Shown: one piece after another, positions 35,436 to 44,431 of the stretch
How positions within the stretch are numbered: the stretch's first letter is position 1
Layout: each line of letters begins with the position of its first letter
Assembly: GCA_009911305.1 (NCBI GenBank)
Contig: QXXC01000010.1
Span: 42,168 to 106,167, forward strand
Direction: 5' to 3'
Length of the DNA: 64,000 bases
Origin: Clostridiaceae bacterium
GTDB lineage: Bacteria > Bacillota > Clostridia > Lachnospirales > Lachnospiraceae
The notes under the pieces: model-generated
What the model was told of the DNA's origin: nothing
Seen by the model: the letters and a program-made list of their open reading frames with translations, nothing else
Databases searched by the model: none
Position numbers and translations under genes: made by a program

Positions 35436-36200
35436 ATGGACAAAGAAATGATGCCATCCAACACGCCGCGGGTCAGCTCTGTGATTCACGCCACAAAAAT
35501 TCTGGAGTATTATGCCGCCCAGCGTGAAGAATATTTAAGTCTGACAGAAATCAGCAATGCGCTGCATATGCATAAGACCACCGTATACCGCATTTTGCGG
35601 ACACTGCAGTCCGTGGGCTGGATCGAGCAGTCCAGCGCCAACGGCCGGTACCGCCTGGGAACCGGTATCCTTCTCGTTGCTTCCGCCGTATCGGTTCACC
35701 GGACGACCCGCAGCCTGATCGCAGAGGAGATGCGGAAACTGTCGGAGCTTCACAACGAAACCGTCGTGCTCTCGGCGCTCCGGGGAAATATCGGGATCTG
35801 CGTTGATATGGTGAAATCCCACCACAGCCTCTCTATCTCCCCTGAAAACGGCTATATCGTCCCCCTGGAACGCGGGGCAACCGGAAAAACCCTGTTAGCC
35901 TCCCAGCCGCCGGATGTCATCCGCACGATTCTGGAATCGTATCCGGACGATGAAGCCGCAGCGCTTAAGCGGCAGATTGGGGACATTCAGAGAGACGGCT
36001 ATTGTATTTCAGAAAGCGAAGTCGATATGGGCGTGGCCGCAATCGCAGTTCCCCTCCCGCTGAATGACTGTACATACACGCTGACGATTTCAGGGCCGAT
36101 GGAACGGCTTAAGCAGTTGGACTACCAGATCCTTAAGAAATCGCTCCTTCTGACTGCTGAGAGTATCATACAAAAAAGCGCTTACCTGGAGCGTGCGTAA
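35436..36200 (+). CDS. IclR-family transcriptional regulator
   Basis: A 254-residue regulator. The N-terminal winged HTH has LSLTEISNALHMHKTTVYRILRTL (two helices, residues 26-50), followed by the IclR effector domain with ERGATGKTLLA and GVAAIAVPLP. IclR proteins sense small acids. It is read away from the ureohydrolase-gltS-hutD operon a short distance downstream on the opposite strand, with repeated sites in that operon's promoter. Its last codons (GAG CGT GCG TAA) fall inside a MITE-like palindrome, so an insertion has set the C-terminus. Confidence 0.9.
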   Translation: MDKEMMPSNTPRVSSVIHATKILEYYAAQREEYLSLTEISNALHMHKTTVYRILRTLQSVGWIEQSSANGRYRLGTGILLVASAVSVHRTTRSLIAEEMRKLSELHNETVVLSALRGNIGICVDMVKSHHSLSISPENGYIVPLERGATGKTLLASQPPDVIRTILESYPDDEAAALKRQIGDIQRDGYCISESEVDMGVAAIAVPLPLNDCTYTLTISGPMERLKQLDYQILKKSLLLTAESIIQKSAYLERA

Positions 36201-36277
36201 ACAATGCTTCCTGCCATCTGCACGCCCCATGCTGGCGGACGCACATCCGGCAGGAAGCATTGTTCAGACACGCTCTG
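36189..36277. repeat. Short MITE-like palindrome, relative of the 164-bp element
   Basis: Outer arms GAGCGTG.../...CACGCTC and a perfect inner stem AACAATGCTTCCTGCC (36200-36215 with 36249-36264). The sequence after the stem, ATCTGCACGCCCCA, matches the arm of the 164-bp elements, so this is a centrally deleted member. It overlaps the IclR stop codon. Confidence 0.8.
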
Positions 36278-36297
36278 AACCGCGCCTGACGCAGCGC

Positions 36298-36915
36298 TTA
36301 CCGGGCAGGCGTCTCCCCTGACGAATCCGTCTCATATGCCTCTGCCGCCATGAACGCCGCGCGCTCCCCGCACCCGATCCGTATGCTCTCCCCGCCCCCC
36401 GCAAAAAACGCATCGCCCGCGGCAAACGGCTCTTCATCTGAGCCTGACCGTATCCATCCGGCTCCCCGGATGCAGTACAGGATGACGCGGGGGTTGAGCC
36501 CCCTGTTTTCCCGCGCCATGGGCAAATCCCTCTGCTCCCCTTTTTCAAGGGACAGGAACGACAGCCCGCCTTCGCACCGTCCCTTTCTCAGCATCAGGTT
36601 GAAATCCGTGCATGTTCCGTAAGAATGCGTCGGCGCCCCGCCGTCAAAGCAGTAAACGATACCGGGCGTTAAGCGGATTCTGCTCCCGTCCCCGTGTTCC
36701 AGAAGCATTTCCCCGTCAATGACGGAAATACATCGTTTATAATCCGGAAGCGCCGTAAAATCGCTCTCATCCTGAAAAACGCCGGCAGAGCTTACGCGCC
36801 AGAGGAAATCGCGCGCTCCGTAGTCCGCGCCGTCCGGAAAAATGGCAAACTGCCTTGTCACGCCGCCGCTCCATTCGCTGACGCGCAAATCCTTTTCTCT
36901 GATCCGAACCAGCAT
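36298..36915 (-). CDS. HutD/Ves-family cupin protein
   Basis: About 205 residues matching HutD/Ves: a start of the form VRIREKDLRVSEWSGGVTRQ, then RVSSAGVFQDESDFTALPDYKRC and DGGAPTHSYGTCTDFNLMLR. HutD is found in histidine-utilisation operons and its role is unclear, perhaps regulatory. The ATG at 36915 is preferred because GGGGGAG lies nine bases before it; two upstream ATGs exist. It is the last gene of the operon behind gltS. Together with an arginase-family enzyme this suggests breakdown of histidine or another guanidino/formimino compound to glutamate (inference). Confidence 0.85.
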   Translation of the reverse strand: MLVRIREKDLRVSEWSGGVTRQFAIFPDGADYGARDFLWRVSSAGVFQDESDFTALPDYKRCISVIDGEMLLEHGDGSRIRLTPGIVYCFDGGAPTHSYGTCTDFNLMLRKGRCEGGLSFLSLEKGEQRDLPMARENRGLNPRVILYCIRGAGWIRSGSDEEPFAAGDAFFAGGGESIRIGCGERAAFMAAEAYETDSSGETPAR

Positions 36916-36941
36916 ATGATTCATCTCCCCCTTCCGGCCGT

Positions 36942-38183
36942 TCATCCGGCATAGCCCTGGACAAAGGTCTTGATAAACCAGATCGTCTGAGGCTGATAGA
37001 TGATATCTACCAGGAAAGCCCCTACGATAGGAACGATCATCATCGCTCTCCTGGACATGCCGTACTGCTCATTGACTGCCGTCATGTTGACAATCGCAGA
37101 GGGAGTAGCCCCCAGGCTGTGGCCGCAGAGGCCTGAGCACATGACCGCCGCATCGTAGCTTTTCCCGAGAATGCGGAATACGACAAAGTAGCTCACTAAA
37201 ACCATGAATACCACCTGGCACACCAGGACAACCAGAACGCCGCCGATCAGGCCGGATAACTCCCACAGCTTCAGCGTCATCAGCGCAATGGAAAGGTACA
37301 AGGACAGCATCACATCGCCAATCCCGTCAACAAGCGAAAAATCAAATTTGTAAAGTTTCAGCGACTCGTTCATATTACGCACAAGCACCGCTACAAACAT
37401 CGCTCCCACATATGTCGGAAAGCTCATCCCGATCCATGTCCCGATCCATTCCGAAACCATGGTTCCGACTGCCATGCACAAAAGGATGACCGCCACGTTT
37501 TTCATCACGTCCAGGCCGCTGAGCTTATCCCCGGACGCTGCGTTTATCCCGCTGACATCCATATCAAAATTCTGCGCCGGATCCGCCTTTAAGCCGTGCT
37601 TGACGATTAACCGCCTTCCCACCGGGCCGCCCACCATCACGGCGCTGATCAGGCCGAATGTGGCGGCTGCCGCGCCGACTAACGGCGCCGAGGCAAATCC
37701 CATCTCCTCAAACGTACTCCCATAGGCAGCGGCAGCCCCGTGTCCTCCCACCATGGAAATCGCGCTCGAGAGCAGCGCATACGGCGCGTCCAGGCCAACC
37801 ATCCGGCCGACAGAAACACCGATTATATTCTGACAGAGGGAAACAAGGCCGGCTATAAACCAGTATACCAAAAGCATTACGCCGCCCTTTTTCAAAAGCT
37901 CAAAACTGGCGCCAAGTCCAACCGTCGTAAAAAAGGCCAGCATAAACGGCGACTGAAAATACGAGTCAAAGGTAAAGGAAAACGTGCCTGTCATATGTCC
38001 GATAAAGGTGACAAACATAAACAGGAATCCGCCGATTACCGGAGCCGGAATACAATATTTTTCCAGAACCTTCACCTTACTTTTCACAAAATATCCGAGC
38101 AGCAGCAGCACGGATGCCATCGCGACTGTCATAATGGCGTTTGCATTGATTGTAAAAACATGACCCAATGTCTCAAATGTCAT
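36942..38183 (-). CDS. gltS: Sodium/glutamate symporter GltS
   Basis: A 413-residue membrane protein with ten or so helices and the two characteristic re-entrant loops: LGASFELLKKGG...LLSSAISMVGGHGAAAAYG and LCGHSLGATPSAIVNM. These Gly/Ser-rich loops are the GltS fingerprint. It imports (or exports) glutamate with sodium. In the operon it follows the arginase-family enzyme and precedes hutD. Its role is probably to move glutamate formed or required by this pathway. Confidence 0.93.
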   Translation of the reverse strand: MTFETLGHVFTINANAIMTVAMASVLLLLGYFVKSKVKVLEKYCIPAPVIGGFLFMFVTFIGHMTGTFSFTFDSYFQSPFMLAFFTTVGLGASFELLKKGGVMLLVYWFIAGLVSLCQNIIGVSVGRMVGLDAPYALLSSAISMVGGHGAAAAYGSTFEEMGFASAPLVGAAAATFGLISAVMVGGPVGRRLIVKHGLKADPAQNFDMDVSGINAASGDKLSGLDVMKNVAVILLCMAVGTMVSEWIGTWIGMSFPTYVGAMFVAVLVRNMNESLKLYKFDFSLVDGIGDVMLSLYLSIALMTLKLWELSGLIGGVLVVLVCQVVFMVLVSYFVVFRILGKSYDAAVMCSGLCGHSLGATPSAIVNMTAVNEQYGMSRRAMMIVPIVGAFLVDIIYQPQTIWFIKTFVQGYAG

Positions 38184-38203
38184 CTTAAGTCCCTCCGCTC
38201 CTT

Positions 38204-39169
38204 TTACTGTTTTTCTTCTTTGGCTTTTGTGGCAAAATTCAGGATATCTGAAATCATACGCGCCGCCAGATACGCGGTCGTATCCACACCGTCATCGTAT
38301 GGAGGCGCCACCTCTGTCAGAGTAAGGCCGATGATTTCCGCGGAAGCTGCAATTGCCTCAAACATATCCGCCATCTCCTCATACCAGAAACCGCCGAACA
38401 TCGGGGAGGCGGTGGCTCTTGCGCACGAGGCGTCCATCACATCAATATCGATGGCGATGAAAACCTTTTTACCGGGCTTAAACTCGTTCAGGATCGCCTC
38501 AATCCCGGCTGCCCTTGTCTGCTTAACAGAATAAATCATATCGCCGTGGGCCTTCGCGTCCGCAAAATCATCCGGCCCGCTGCTGCCCGCCCCGCGGATG
38601 CCTAAGTGAAGAATCCGGCCGACATACGGAAGGCCGGCCGCGTTGCGCATCGGAGCTCCGTTAAAATACTTCTGCCCGCCAATCGGCCGCGTCCAGTCCA
38701 GATGCGCGTCAAAATGAATGATATCAAAGCTTCCGGCTGCTTCCATCCCCTTAATCACCGGATATCCGATCGCACAGTCTCCTCCCAGGACAACCGGCAT
38801 CACACCCTTATCCGCCAAAATCCGCACCGCCGCCTCAATATTGTCCGATGTCTGCGCCCAATCCCCGGGCACATAATCCACGTCGCCGCAGTCCTTCACC
38901 GTCCAGCGGCTGCTGTCCATATAAAACTTTCCTCTCTCCGAGTCATAGCTTCCGCCCGGCTTGTAAGAAAAACGGGTGGACGCAATACGGATCCCTCTCG
39001 GCCCCAGACGGCATCCGGTTCTTCCCTGAATTGCCAGATCAGAGGGCGCTCCCAAAATCGCGATATCCGCATCGATCTTGCGGATGTCCTCGCACATCTG
39101 CGTCTTGGCAAAGGTTGCAATACCAGTGGGAGCCATATTGAGCGGTTTACTGAGACTAAAATTATTCAT
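38204..39169 (-). CDS. Arginase/agmatinase-family ureohydrolase with an altered metal site
   Basis: A 321-residue enzyme. The metal-binding motifs are mostly present: H152-F-D154-A-H156-L-D158 and D241-I-D243. The first ligand motif, normally GGDHS, reads GGDCA, so a cysteine (C132) replaces the histidine. Family members hydrolyse arginine, agmatine, guanidinobutyrate or formiminoglutamate. The hutD neighbour hints at formiminoglutamate; the cysteine argues for unusual metal use or substrate. It is the first gene of the operon and has a strong promoter upstream. The substrate cannot be assigned from sequence alone. Confidence 0.85.
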   Translation of the reverse strand: MNNFSLSKPLNMAPTGIATFAKTQMCEDIRKIDADIAILGAPSDLAIQGRTGCRLGPRGIRIASTRFSYKPGGSYDSERGKFYMDSSRWTVKDCGDVDYVPGDWAQTSDNIEAAVRILADKGVMPVVLGGDCAIGYPVIKGMEAAGSFDIIHFDAHLDWTRPIGGQKYFNGAPMRNAAGLPYVGRILHLGIRGAGSSGPDDFADAKAHGDMIYSVKQTRAAGIEAILNEFKPGKKVFIAIDIDVMDASCARATASPMFGGFWYEEMADMFEAIAASAEIIGLTLTEVAPPYDDGVDTTAYLAARMISDILNFATKAKEEKQ

Positions 39170-39186
39170 GTTATCCTCCTTCTTTA

Positions 39187-39313
39187 GACACTATTTTGAA
39201 ATCAAGTTCATTATTGTGTTTTCATGACCGTAGTATACGACAGAAAATGTATCCTGTCAATCAAAATCCGGCATTTTGTTATCTATTTTGAAAAAGAGAC
39301 ACTATATTGAAAT
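39187..39313 (-). promoter_or_regulatory. Operon promoter flanked by repeated operator-like sites
   Basis: TTGACA (39260-39255), 17-base spacer and TATACT (39237-39232) form a near-consensus promoter. GACACTATTTTGAAAT (39187-39202) recurs as GACACTATATTGAAAT (39298-39313), and CTATTTTGAAA appears again at 39283-39293. The sites flank the promoter, as expected for looping by a regulator such as the nearby IclR protein. Confidence 0.72.
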
Positions 39314-39404
39314 TTTCTATGCAAACATCTCCTGCCGTTTCCGCGCGCCGCCCTTTGCCGGAACCACACAGCCGCCCGGACAGACACGGATATTTTCGGA
39401 CAGC

Positions 39405-39447
39405 ACAAAAAAACGCTGCAGAACCATGGCCTTTTGGTTCTGCAGCG
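39405..39447 (-). terminator. Intrinsic terminator after ylmC
   Basis: CGCTGCAGAACC at 39414-39425 pairs with GGTTCTGCAGCG at 39436-39447. On the minus strand seven T residues follow. Confidence 0.9.
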
Positions 39448-39473
39448 CGCATCCTGTTTATAAATATTCGGTT

Positions 39474-39725
39474 TTATCGATCCTTTTCCTTCTTTTCCTT
39501 TAATTCCACTAAAATAATGTCATCCCCTATCTGGCATATATCGCAGAAGGGAATGACATATTCTTTTTCACGGCCCAGAAAGCCCCATATACAGCCAGGA
39601 CCCGGCACAATGATGGCCGTTATCTTTCCGGTCTGGATATCAAAATCCACATCGCCCACAAAGCCCAGCCTCCGGCAGTCCTTTACATTGATTACTTCCT
39701 TTTGTTTCAGATCACAGATCCTCAA
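39474..39725 (-). CDS. YlmC/YmxH-family PRC-barrel protein
   Basis: An 83-residue PRC-barrel protein: MRICDLKQKEVINV, LGFVGDVDFD and GREKEYVIPFCDICQIGDDIILV are the family's landmarks. YlmC/YmxH proteins are conserved in spore formers and appear in sporulation-related regulons, though the molecular role is unknown. It stands alone with its own terminator. Its presence supports a spore-forming clostridial host. Confidence 0.9.
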   Translation of the reverse strand: MRICDLKQKEVINVKDCRRLGFVGDVDFDIQTGKITAIIVPGPGCIWGFLGREKEYVIPFCDICQIGDDIILVELKEKKEKDR

Positions 39726-39834
39726 ATCAAGTCCCTCCGGACCGTTCCTTACTCCTATTCTATGCGCCGCAGGCGGCAGGGCGCCTGTACGCCCATGTAT
39801 AAATTCCGGTACATTCCGCGCATGCTGTTCACCG

Positions 39835-40872
39835 TTATCCGCGCGTATCTCCGATATAAATCGCAGCCTCCGTGCCCGCCGTCATGCCGTACACGGCCAT
39901 GGAAACCATCTCATTTCCCTCCAGCGCGCCTGCGCCATGCACGGCGGCCTCAATGATCCGCCCGGCCGCGTAGAGCCCGGGAACCGTTTCCTCCTCTTCC
40001 CCGCTGCCCGCCCGGATCGCTTCCGCGCAGGCCGTCACGACAACGGCCGCCGCATCTTCGTCCGCGCCGTTCACGGTCTTTAACTCCTCAAAAAGGGGTA
40101 AAAGCGCCGGATCCGTCGCCACCACGGCCAGACAGTCAACGTTTTCCTCTTTTCCGTCCTCACTGAGGACAATGCCGGATACAGCCTTGTCTGCGTCATA
40201 CACAAGCTTCACAACCGCCGTATTGTAACGAACCGGGATCTGAAGCTCCGCAGCCTTTGCCTTTAACGCCTTTTCCACCTGAAGGCCCAGCGCCTCCTCT
40301 GCTCCGGGCAGGCTTCTGGCAGCGGAGGATCCCTCTCTCTGCTCCGGAGCGCCGAACTTCACACCCAGGCTTTCCAGCCACACTCTGGCCTCGGACGCGC
40401 TTTCCACCAGATACTCCATCATAGCCGTATCATTTTTATCGCCTCCGGCCTTGCGCGTATCGCCCAGAAATTCCTCGTAGCTGTCCGCAATCTCGGCCTC
40501 AAACTGTATATCCGAATCAGCCTCATTAAAAAAGCTTCCCTTTTCTGCCGCATCCGCGGCCAGCTCATCCCCTGCCTCCACGATCAGGATCGCGGACGGA
40601 TCCATGCCCTCAGAGACAGCCCGGATCGCGGCCGCAACACCGGCTGCGTCCCCTCCGGCAATCACCAGCTCCGTCTTTTTCTCTCCCGGCTTTTCCGCTT
40701 CTTCGGTTCCGGCCGCCGCATCCTCAGACTCCAGGGCCGGGCCGGCCGTTTCGGCTGCTTCTTCCGCTTCTGACGAAGCGCCGGACGCCTCGGCCGCATT
40801 GTTACTGCCGCATCCCGCAAGTGATGCCAGAACCACGGCGGACGCGAGTAATACCATTAATCTTTTTTTCAT
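39835..40872 (-). CDS. Degenerate FAD-binding fumarate-reductase-like lipoprotein
   Basis: About 345 residues. A lipoprotein signal ends at SLAGC, followed by an Ala/Glu-rich linker. The rest resembles the FAD_binding_2 family (flavocytochrome c/urocanate reductase type): VIAGGDAAGVAAAIRAVSEG at the dinucleotide fold and PGLYAAGRIIEAAVHGAGALEGNEMVSMAVYG at the C-terminus (landmark only). Members are about 450-600 residues, so much of the capping/substrate domain is missing, and the GxGxxG and NRLGGN motifs are altered. It may no longer be catalytic. The ATG at 40872 has AAAGGAG before it; the frame extends to 40923 without a site. Confidence 0.72.
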   Translation of the reverse strand: MKKRLMVLLASAVVLASLAGCGSNNAAEASGASSEAEEAAETAGPALESEDAAAGTEEAEKPGEKKTELVIAGGDAAGVAAAIRAVSEGMDPSAILIVEAGDELAADAAEKGSFFNEADSDIQFEAEIADSYEEFLGDTRKAGGDKNDTAMMEYLVESASEARVWLESLGVKFGAPEQREGSSAARSLPGAEEALGLQVEKALKAKAAELQIPVRYNTAVVKLVYDADKAVSGIVLSEDGKEENVDCLAVVATDPALLPLFEELKTVNGADEDAAAVVVTACAEAIRAGSGEEEETVPGLYAAGRIIEAAVHGAGALEGNEMVSMAVYGMTAGTEAAIYIGDTRG

Positions 40873-41042
40873 AAACCAATCGCTCCTTTGACATGCCGCT
40901 GTCGCACGCCCCGCACGGGGCATCCCGTCAGCAATATTCAGACACGTTCAAAGTCTAGCACAGAAGCTCCTGCAAATCAATGGAGCTTTTTTTAATAATC
41001 GAATGAAAAACAAAAACTTTTCTGAAATTTTTGTTAAATCGT

Positions 41043-41084
41043 ATGCAGGAGCAGGCACGCTTTAGAGCGTGCCTGCTCCTGCAT
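41043..41084 (-). terminator. Long perfect hairpin after the dipeptidase gene
   Basis: A 19-bp perfect stem with a TTAG loop. The loop region TTTAGAGCGTG echoes the MITE ends. It lies six bases after the stop of the M20 peptidase gene on the minus strand. No immediate uridine tract. Confidence 0.6.
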
Positions 41085-41089
41085 CCTTC

Positions 41090-42493
41090 CTACTTGCACA
41101 AATCCACAATCACCTGCGCAAAGATCTTCGCGCTTGTCAGCAGATCGTCCACCACGGCAAACTCATCCGCGCCGTGCATCCGGTTGTCTGTCCCCGGCAT
41201 TGCGGCCCCGAACGCGACGCCGTTTTTCAGACTGTGGACATAGGTGCCTCCTCCCATATATCCACAGCTCCCCTTCCTTCCCGTATACCGCTCATAAGCC
41301 TTTAACAGCGTTTTCACAAAGTCCGACTCCCCGTCCACATGATGCGGCGGCTCCATGGCCGGAGTGGTAAGCGTAAAGCCATGTTCGCGCAGACGCTCCC
41401 GCACCGGCTTCAGTACATTCTCCTCATTGGCGCAGACCGGGCAGCGGCTGTCAAAGGAGGCGTCCAGGCTGTCCGCCGTTATCTCCAGCAGGGAAAAGGC
41501 CAGCGTCAGGGTTCCGGAAATCTCATCCTCCATCGCAATGCCCAGGGCGCCGCCCGCTGTGTCATGATACGGGAACAGCTCTGTCAGGCTGCGGATCGCG
41601 CGGAGCTGGCCGCAATCCGCAAACGGGAGGCGCGTGAGCAGTAAAAGCAGCGCAGTAATGGCATTCTTCCCCTCCTGCGGCCCGCACGCATGCGCTCCGA
41701 TCCCCTCTGCCGTAATTTCCAGAGTCTCATTCATCCCGCGGATCGAAAAGGACACGCCGGTTTCACTCTCTACCTTTTTCCCTTCCCCGCGCACCAGATC
41801 ATCGTCCAACCCCTCAATCACGGCCATCGCCTTTCCGGGAACCACATTCATCTTCGTCCCGCCCTTTACGGAGCAGATCCTGGGAAGTTCTTCGGACGCC
41901 TCGAATTCTGCGGTAAAATGGCCCTGCAGCCTTCCCTTTTCGACATTCACCACCGGAAATTCCGCATCCGGTGAAAACGACATGGGCGCTTCCTCCTCCA
42001 CTTTATAATAATGGCGCAGATCCGAGCTCCCGCACTCCTCATCCGTTCCCAGAATGAGGCGCGCGTTTTTGCTCACCGGAAGCCCCAGCTCCTTCACGGC
42101 GCGCATCGCAAAAAGAGCCGCGACAGCCGGTCCCTTATCATCGGCCGTTCCCCGGCCGTAGATCCTGCCGTCCTTTTCCACAGGCTCAAACGGCCCTGTC
42201 ACACTCCAGCCGTCCCCGGCCGGAACCACATCCAGATGCGCCAGAATATCAAGCTGCTTTTCCTTGTCGTTCAAATCCGCGGTTCCCACATAATTATCAT
42301 AATTGTGGATCGCAAACCCGTACCGCTCCGCCAGGCCCAGCGCCTCAGACAGGGCCATGCTGGCTCCCTTCCCGTACGGCATCCCCTCCTGGTAAGCGGA
42401 CCGCTCGCTGTTAATCCGGCACAGCCGGCAGATGTCGTCCACCATCTCCTGACGGTGCGCGTCAATAAACTCCTCAATCTTCTTCTGGTACAT
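41090..42493 (-). CDS. M20-family dipeptidase (PepV/Sapep type)
   Basis: About 467 residues of a zinc metallopeptidase: LAHLDVVPAGDGW (metal ligand H and catalytic D), YGRGTADDKGP (bridging D), and GTDEECGSSDL (catalytic E pair). The C-terminal GGGTYVHSLKNGVAFG is also typical. PepV-like enzymes cleave dipeptides, including D-Ala-containing ones, in the cytoplasm. The ATG at 42493 begins the family-like MYQKKIEEFIDAH; the frame runs to 42670 but that extension is basic, low-complexity and overlaps prfC. Confidence 0.92.
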   Translation of the reverse strand: MYQKKIEEFIDAHRQEMVDDICRLCRINSERSAYQEGMPYGKGASMALSEALGLAERYGFAIHNYDNYVGTADLNDKEKQLDILAHLDVVPAGDGWSVTGPFEPVEKDGRIYGRGTADDKGPAVAALFAMRAVKELGLPVSKNARLILGTDEECGSSDLRHYYKVEEEAPMSFSPDAEFPVVNVEKGRLQGHFTAEFEASEELPRICSVKGGTKMNVVPGKAMAVIEGLDDDLVRGEGKKVESETGVSFSIRGMNETLEITAEGIGAHACGPQEGKNAITALLLLLTRLPFADCGQLRAIRSLTELFPYHDTAGGALGIAMEDEISGTLTLAFSLLEITADSLDASFDSRCPVCANEENVLKPVRERLREHGFTLTTPAMEPPHHVDGESDFVKTLLKAYERYTGRKGSCGYMGGGTYVHSLKNGVAFGAAMPGTDNRMHGADEFAVVDDLLTSAKIFAQVIVDLCK

Positions 42494-42608
42494 ATCGTTT
42501 TCCCGCCGCCTTTTCGCGCCCGCGCGCAGACGGCGTTCCTCCTTTCCATAATTATTCTTATACGGCCATGACGCTGCATACGCCGCTCCCCGCGCAGACG
42601 CACTCCTT

Positions 42609-44258
42609 TTAATTCCGGCCAAATTCGCTGAGCTTAAGCCCCGGATTCCGCTCCAGGACCATCCCCACACTCCAGCTATTGACGAACAAAAGGAGCGGAT
42701 TGCCCTTCAGATCCTTGATGCGCTTCATGTCCGACGTGCCCTGGATCGCGGCGGGATCCGTCTCATCCTTATTTTCAATCCAGCGGATATACTCATAGGG
42801 CAGCTTATCGAGCTTCACCTCCACATTATACTCGCTCTGAAGGCGGTAGGTCAGGACCTCGAACTGGAGCACTCCCACCACACCCACAATGATCTCCTCC
42901 ATGCCGGTGTTAAACTCCTGGAAGATCTGGATCGCGCCCTCCTGGGCAATCTGGGAAATCCCCTTGATAAACTGCTTGCGCTTCATGGTATCTATCTGAC
43001 GCACCCTGGCAAAATGCTCCGGCGCAAAGGTCGGGATTCCCTCAAATTCAACCCTGTCACCGGAACCGCACAGCGTATCCCCTATCGAAAAAATACCGGG
43101 ATCGAACACGCCGATGATATCGCCCGCATACGCCTCCTCCACGATCTTCCGATCCTGAGCCATCATCTGCTGAGGCTGGGAGAGCCGGATCCGCCTGCCG
43201 CCCTGTACATGGGAAACCTCCATGCCCGCCTCAAATTTCCCGGAGCAGATGCGCATAAAAGCGATGCGGTCCCGGTGCGCCCGGTTCATATTTGCCTGTA
43301 TCTTAAAGACAAAGGCGCTGAAATTCGCATCAAACGGATCCACGATCCCGGTCGTCGTCTTTCTCGGCAGCGGCGGAGTCGTCATGGTCAGGAAATGCTC
43401 CAGGAAGGTTTCCACCCCGAAATTGGTAAGCGCTGAGCCAAAGAAAACAGGGGAGAGCTTTCCCCGGCTGACAGGATCCATATCAAACGCGTCGCTCGCG
43501 CCGTCCAGAAGCTCGATGTCCTCCAAAAGCTGCTGATGGTAGTCTGCGCCGATCACCGCCTTTGCATCCTCCAGGGAAAATTCCTGCGAGGCCACGGCCT
43601 TTTGTCCGCCCATAGCCGCCGTAAAGGTCGTGATCCGCCTCGTGTCCCGGTCGTAGACCCCCTTAAAGCCCTTGCCGCAGCCGATCGGCCAGTTAACCGG
43701 GCATGTCCGGATCCCCAGCACGCTCTCAATCTCGTCCATCAGCTCAAACGGATCCCTCGCTTCCCGGTCCATCTTATTGATAAATGTAAAAATCGGGATA
43801 TTCCGCAGCAGACAGACCTTAAAAAGCTTAATCGTCTGCGCCTCCACGCCCTTTGACGCATCAATCACCATCACCGCCGAATCGGCCGCCATCAGCGTCC
43901 GGTACGTATCCTCCGAGAAATCCTGATGCCCCGGGGTATCCAAAATATTAATGCAGCAGCCGTCGTACTGGAACTGGAGCACGGACGAGGTGACGGAAAT
44001 TCCCCTCTCCTTCTCAATCTCCATCCAGTCCGACACTGCGTGCTTCGCCGCCTTGCGCCCCTTTACGGTACCCGCCAGATTAATCGCCCCTCCGTACAGC
44101 AGGAATTTCTCTGTCAGAGTCGTCTTTCCCGCGTCGGGATGGGAAATAATGGCAAAGGTGCGCCGCCGTTTTATCTCTTCTGCTATATTCTCCAAAGGTT
44201 TCTCCTCCACACTCGATATTGATCGCTGCCATGTATCGTATCCTTCATTCGCCGCCAT
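42609..44258 (-). CDS. prfC: Peptide chain release factor 3
   Basis: A 549-residue translational GTPase: G1 SHPDAGKTT (about residues 39-47), G3 DTPGHQDFSE, G4 NKMDREARD, and the RF3 C-terminal domain (EGAIQIFQEFN, GVLQFEVLTYRLQSEYNVEV as a landmark). RF3 removes RF1 or RF2 from the ribosome after termination. The family normally starts about 15-20 residues later, near EEIKRRRTFAI. A GTG at 44210 is the likely alternative, but neither start has a clear ribosome binding site. Confidence 0.95.
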   Translation of the reverse strand: MAANEGYDTWQRSISSVEEKPLENIAEEIKRRRTFAIISHPDAGKTTLTEKFLLYGGAINLAGTVKGRKAAKHAVSDWMEIEKERGISVTSSVLQFQYDGCCINILDTPGHQDFSEDTYRTLMAADSAVMVIDASKGVEAQTIKLFKVCLLRNIPIFTFINKMDREARDPFELMDEIESVLGIRTCPVNWPIGCGKGFKGVYDRDTRRITTFTAAMGGQKAVASQEFSLEDAKAVIGADYHQQLLEDIELLDGASDAFDMDPVSRGKLSPVFFGSALTNFGVETFLEHFLTMTTPPLPRKTTTGIVDPFDANFSAFVFKIQANMNRAHRDRIAFMRICSGKFEAGMEVSHVQGGRRIRLSQPQQMMAQDRKIVEEAYAGDIIGVFDPGIFSIGDTLCGSGDRVEFEGIPTFAPEHFARVRQIDTMKRKQFIKGISQIAQEGAIQIFQEFNTGMEEIIVGVVGVLQFEVLTYRLQSEYNVEVKLDKLPYEYIRWIENKDETDPAAIQGTSDMKRIKDLKGNPLLLFVNSWSVGMVLERNPGLKLSEFGRN

Positions 44259-44431
44259 GCAGCCGTCCGGGCGCTGACACCGCGCCTTTTCAGTATCCCC
44301 ATTCTAGTATGAATTAAATGGAAAGTCAATATTTCCATGAAAATGTGCTGCTTTGTGTTTTCTTTTCGCCGGATGAGCCGATATAGAAAGTATAGACCGT
44401 TTGAATATTATATCACCAGGGGGGTGTATAT

